This document shows, piece after piece, positions 56,664 to 56,729 of a DNA stretch of 56,729 nt. A program made the translations under genes and the position numbers. The notes below the pieces were generated by a model. The model ran no database searches, was not told the origin of the DNA, and saw only the letters and a program-made list of their open reading frames with translations. Origin of the DNA: Acetivibrio straminisolvens JCM 21531 (GTDB taxonomy: Bacteria > Bacillota > Clostridia > Acetivibrionales > Acetivibrionaceae); contig NZ_BAVR01000019.1 in the NCBI RefSeq assembly GCF_000521465.1, positions 1 to 56,729 of the forward strand. Direction: 5' to 3'. Numbering within the stretch: the first letter of the stretch is position 1; every line of letters starts with the position of its first letter.

Positions 56664-56729
56664 GAGCTAATCATTATTTGATTAGCCGTCCCCCCACACC
56701 ACCGTACGTGTCACCGCCGGAGTATAATT
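56655..56729 (-). mobile_element. Group II intron 3' end (domains V-VI)
   Basis: On the minus strand the end of the window reads CACGTACGGTGGTGTGGG, GGACGGCTAATC, a short loop, GATTAGCTCCTACCCGAT. This matches the 3' part of a bacterial group II intron: the end of domain V, then the domain VI stem (CTAATC with GATTAG) and a final AT at about 56655. The body and any reverse transcriptase lie beyond the window. It interrupts the hydrolase remnant. Confidence 0.6.

Noticed and set aside
1..56729. tRNA, rRNA, CRISPR arrays and riboswitches
   Set aside because: None could be recognised: no regularly spaced repeats, no rRNA or tRNA-like cloverleaf signatures and no known riboswitch cores were noticed by eye.

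Overview
The window looks like chromosome of a low-GC Firmicute of class Clostridia. Supporting signs are strong AGGAGG ribosome sites, a pst-phoU-phoB-phoR operon of clostridial type, clostridial serine-recombinase modules, an Acr3-type ars operon with redox accessory genes, and oxygen-sensitive radical-SAM and ETF enzymes. No rRNA, tRNA or CRISPR array was seen.

Layout. (1) 120-2147: prophage remnant with an amidoligase, a gamma-glutamylcyclotransferase, a DUF5049-like protein and a broken large terminase that ends in what looks like the start of an intein. (2) 8750-2247, minus strand: complete phosphate uptake and control operon pstS-pstC-pstA-pstB-phoU-phoB-phoR with Pho-box-like repeats upstream; PstS has its two halves in swapped order. 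(3) 8838-12608: SHOCT-like remnant and three overlapping serine-recombinase genes, an integration module. (4) 12744-16815: arsenic operon (arsR, permease, DUF2703, thioredoxin, acr3, arsC) with a visible promoter and operator, ending in a long hairpin. (5) 16816-27534: a palindromic non-coding element, then a type I restriction-modification island with a degenerate methylase/specificity fusion, two unknown proteins and a RhuM protein. (6) 27648-35400: IS21-like remnant, a second recombinase 3' end, a BlaI/M56 pair under a double dyad operator, a GIY-YIG protein, a second cyclotransferase and a dam gene cut by an IS1634-like element (35399-37323). (7) 37404-56384: a roughly 19-kb plus-strand biosynthetic cluster, visibly more AT-rich than the left part. 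(8) 56416-56729: hydrolase remnant cut by the 3' end of a group II intron on the minus strand.

The most interesting region is 37497-56384. It encodes a myo-inositol-1-phosphate synthase, a BtrN-like radical-SAM dehydrogenase and a BtrR/StsC-like cyclitol aminotransferase. Together these predict an inositol-derived aminocyclitol. A second set (acyl carrier protein, two SerRS-like amino acid:carrier-protein ligases, an isovaleryl-CoA-dehydrogenase-type desaturase with its own EtfAB, and two HemN-like radical-SAM proteins) predicts a carrier-bound, desaturated and possibly C-methylated or cyclopropanated aminoacyl group. A BtrH-like protein could transfer that group to the aminocyclitol, a GT2-GT4 fusion could glycosylate it, a GH3 glucosidase could trim it and an MFS protein could export it. 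The route parallels butirosin logic but starts from inositol, in an apparent anaerobe.

Caveat: about eighteen genes or gene joins carry one-base indels, mostly in short homopolymers and spread over all regions. This looks more like uncorrected sequencing error than gene death, so most frameshifted genes are described here as the full protein they appear to encode.
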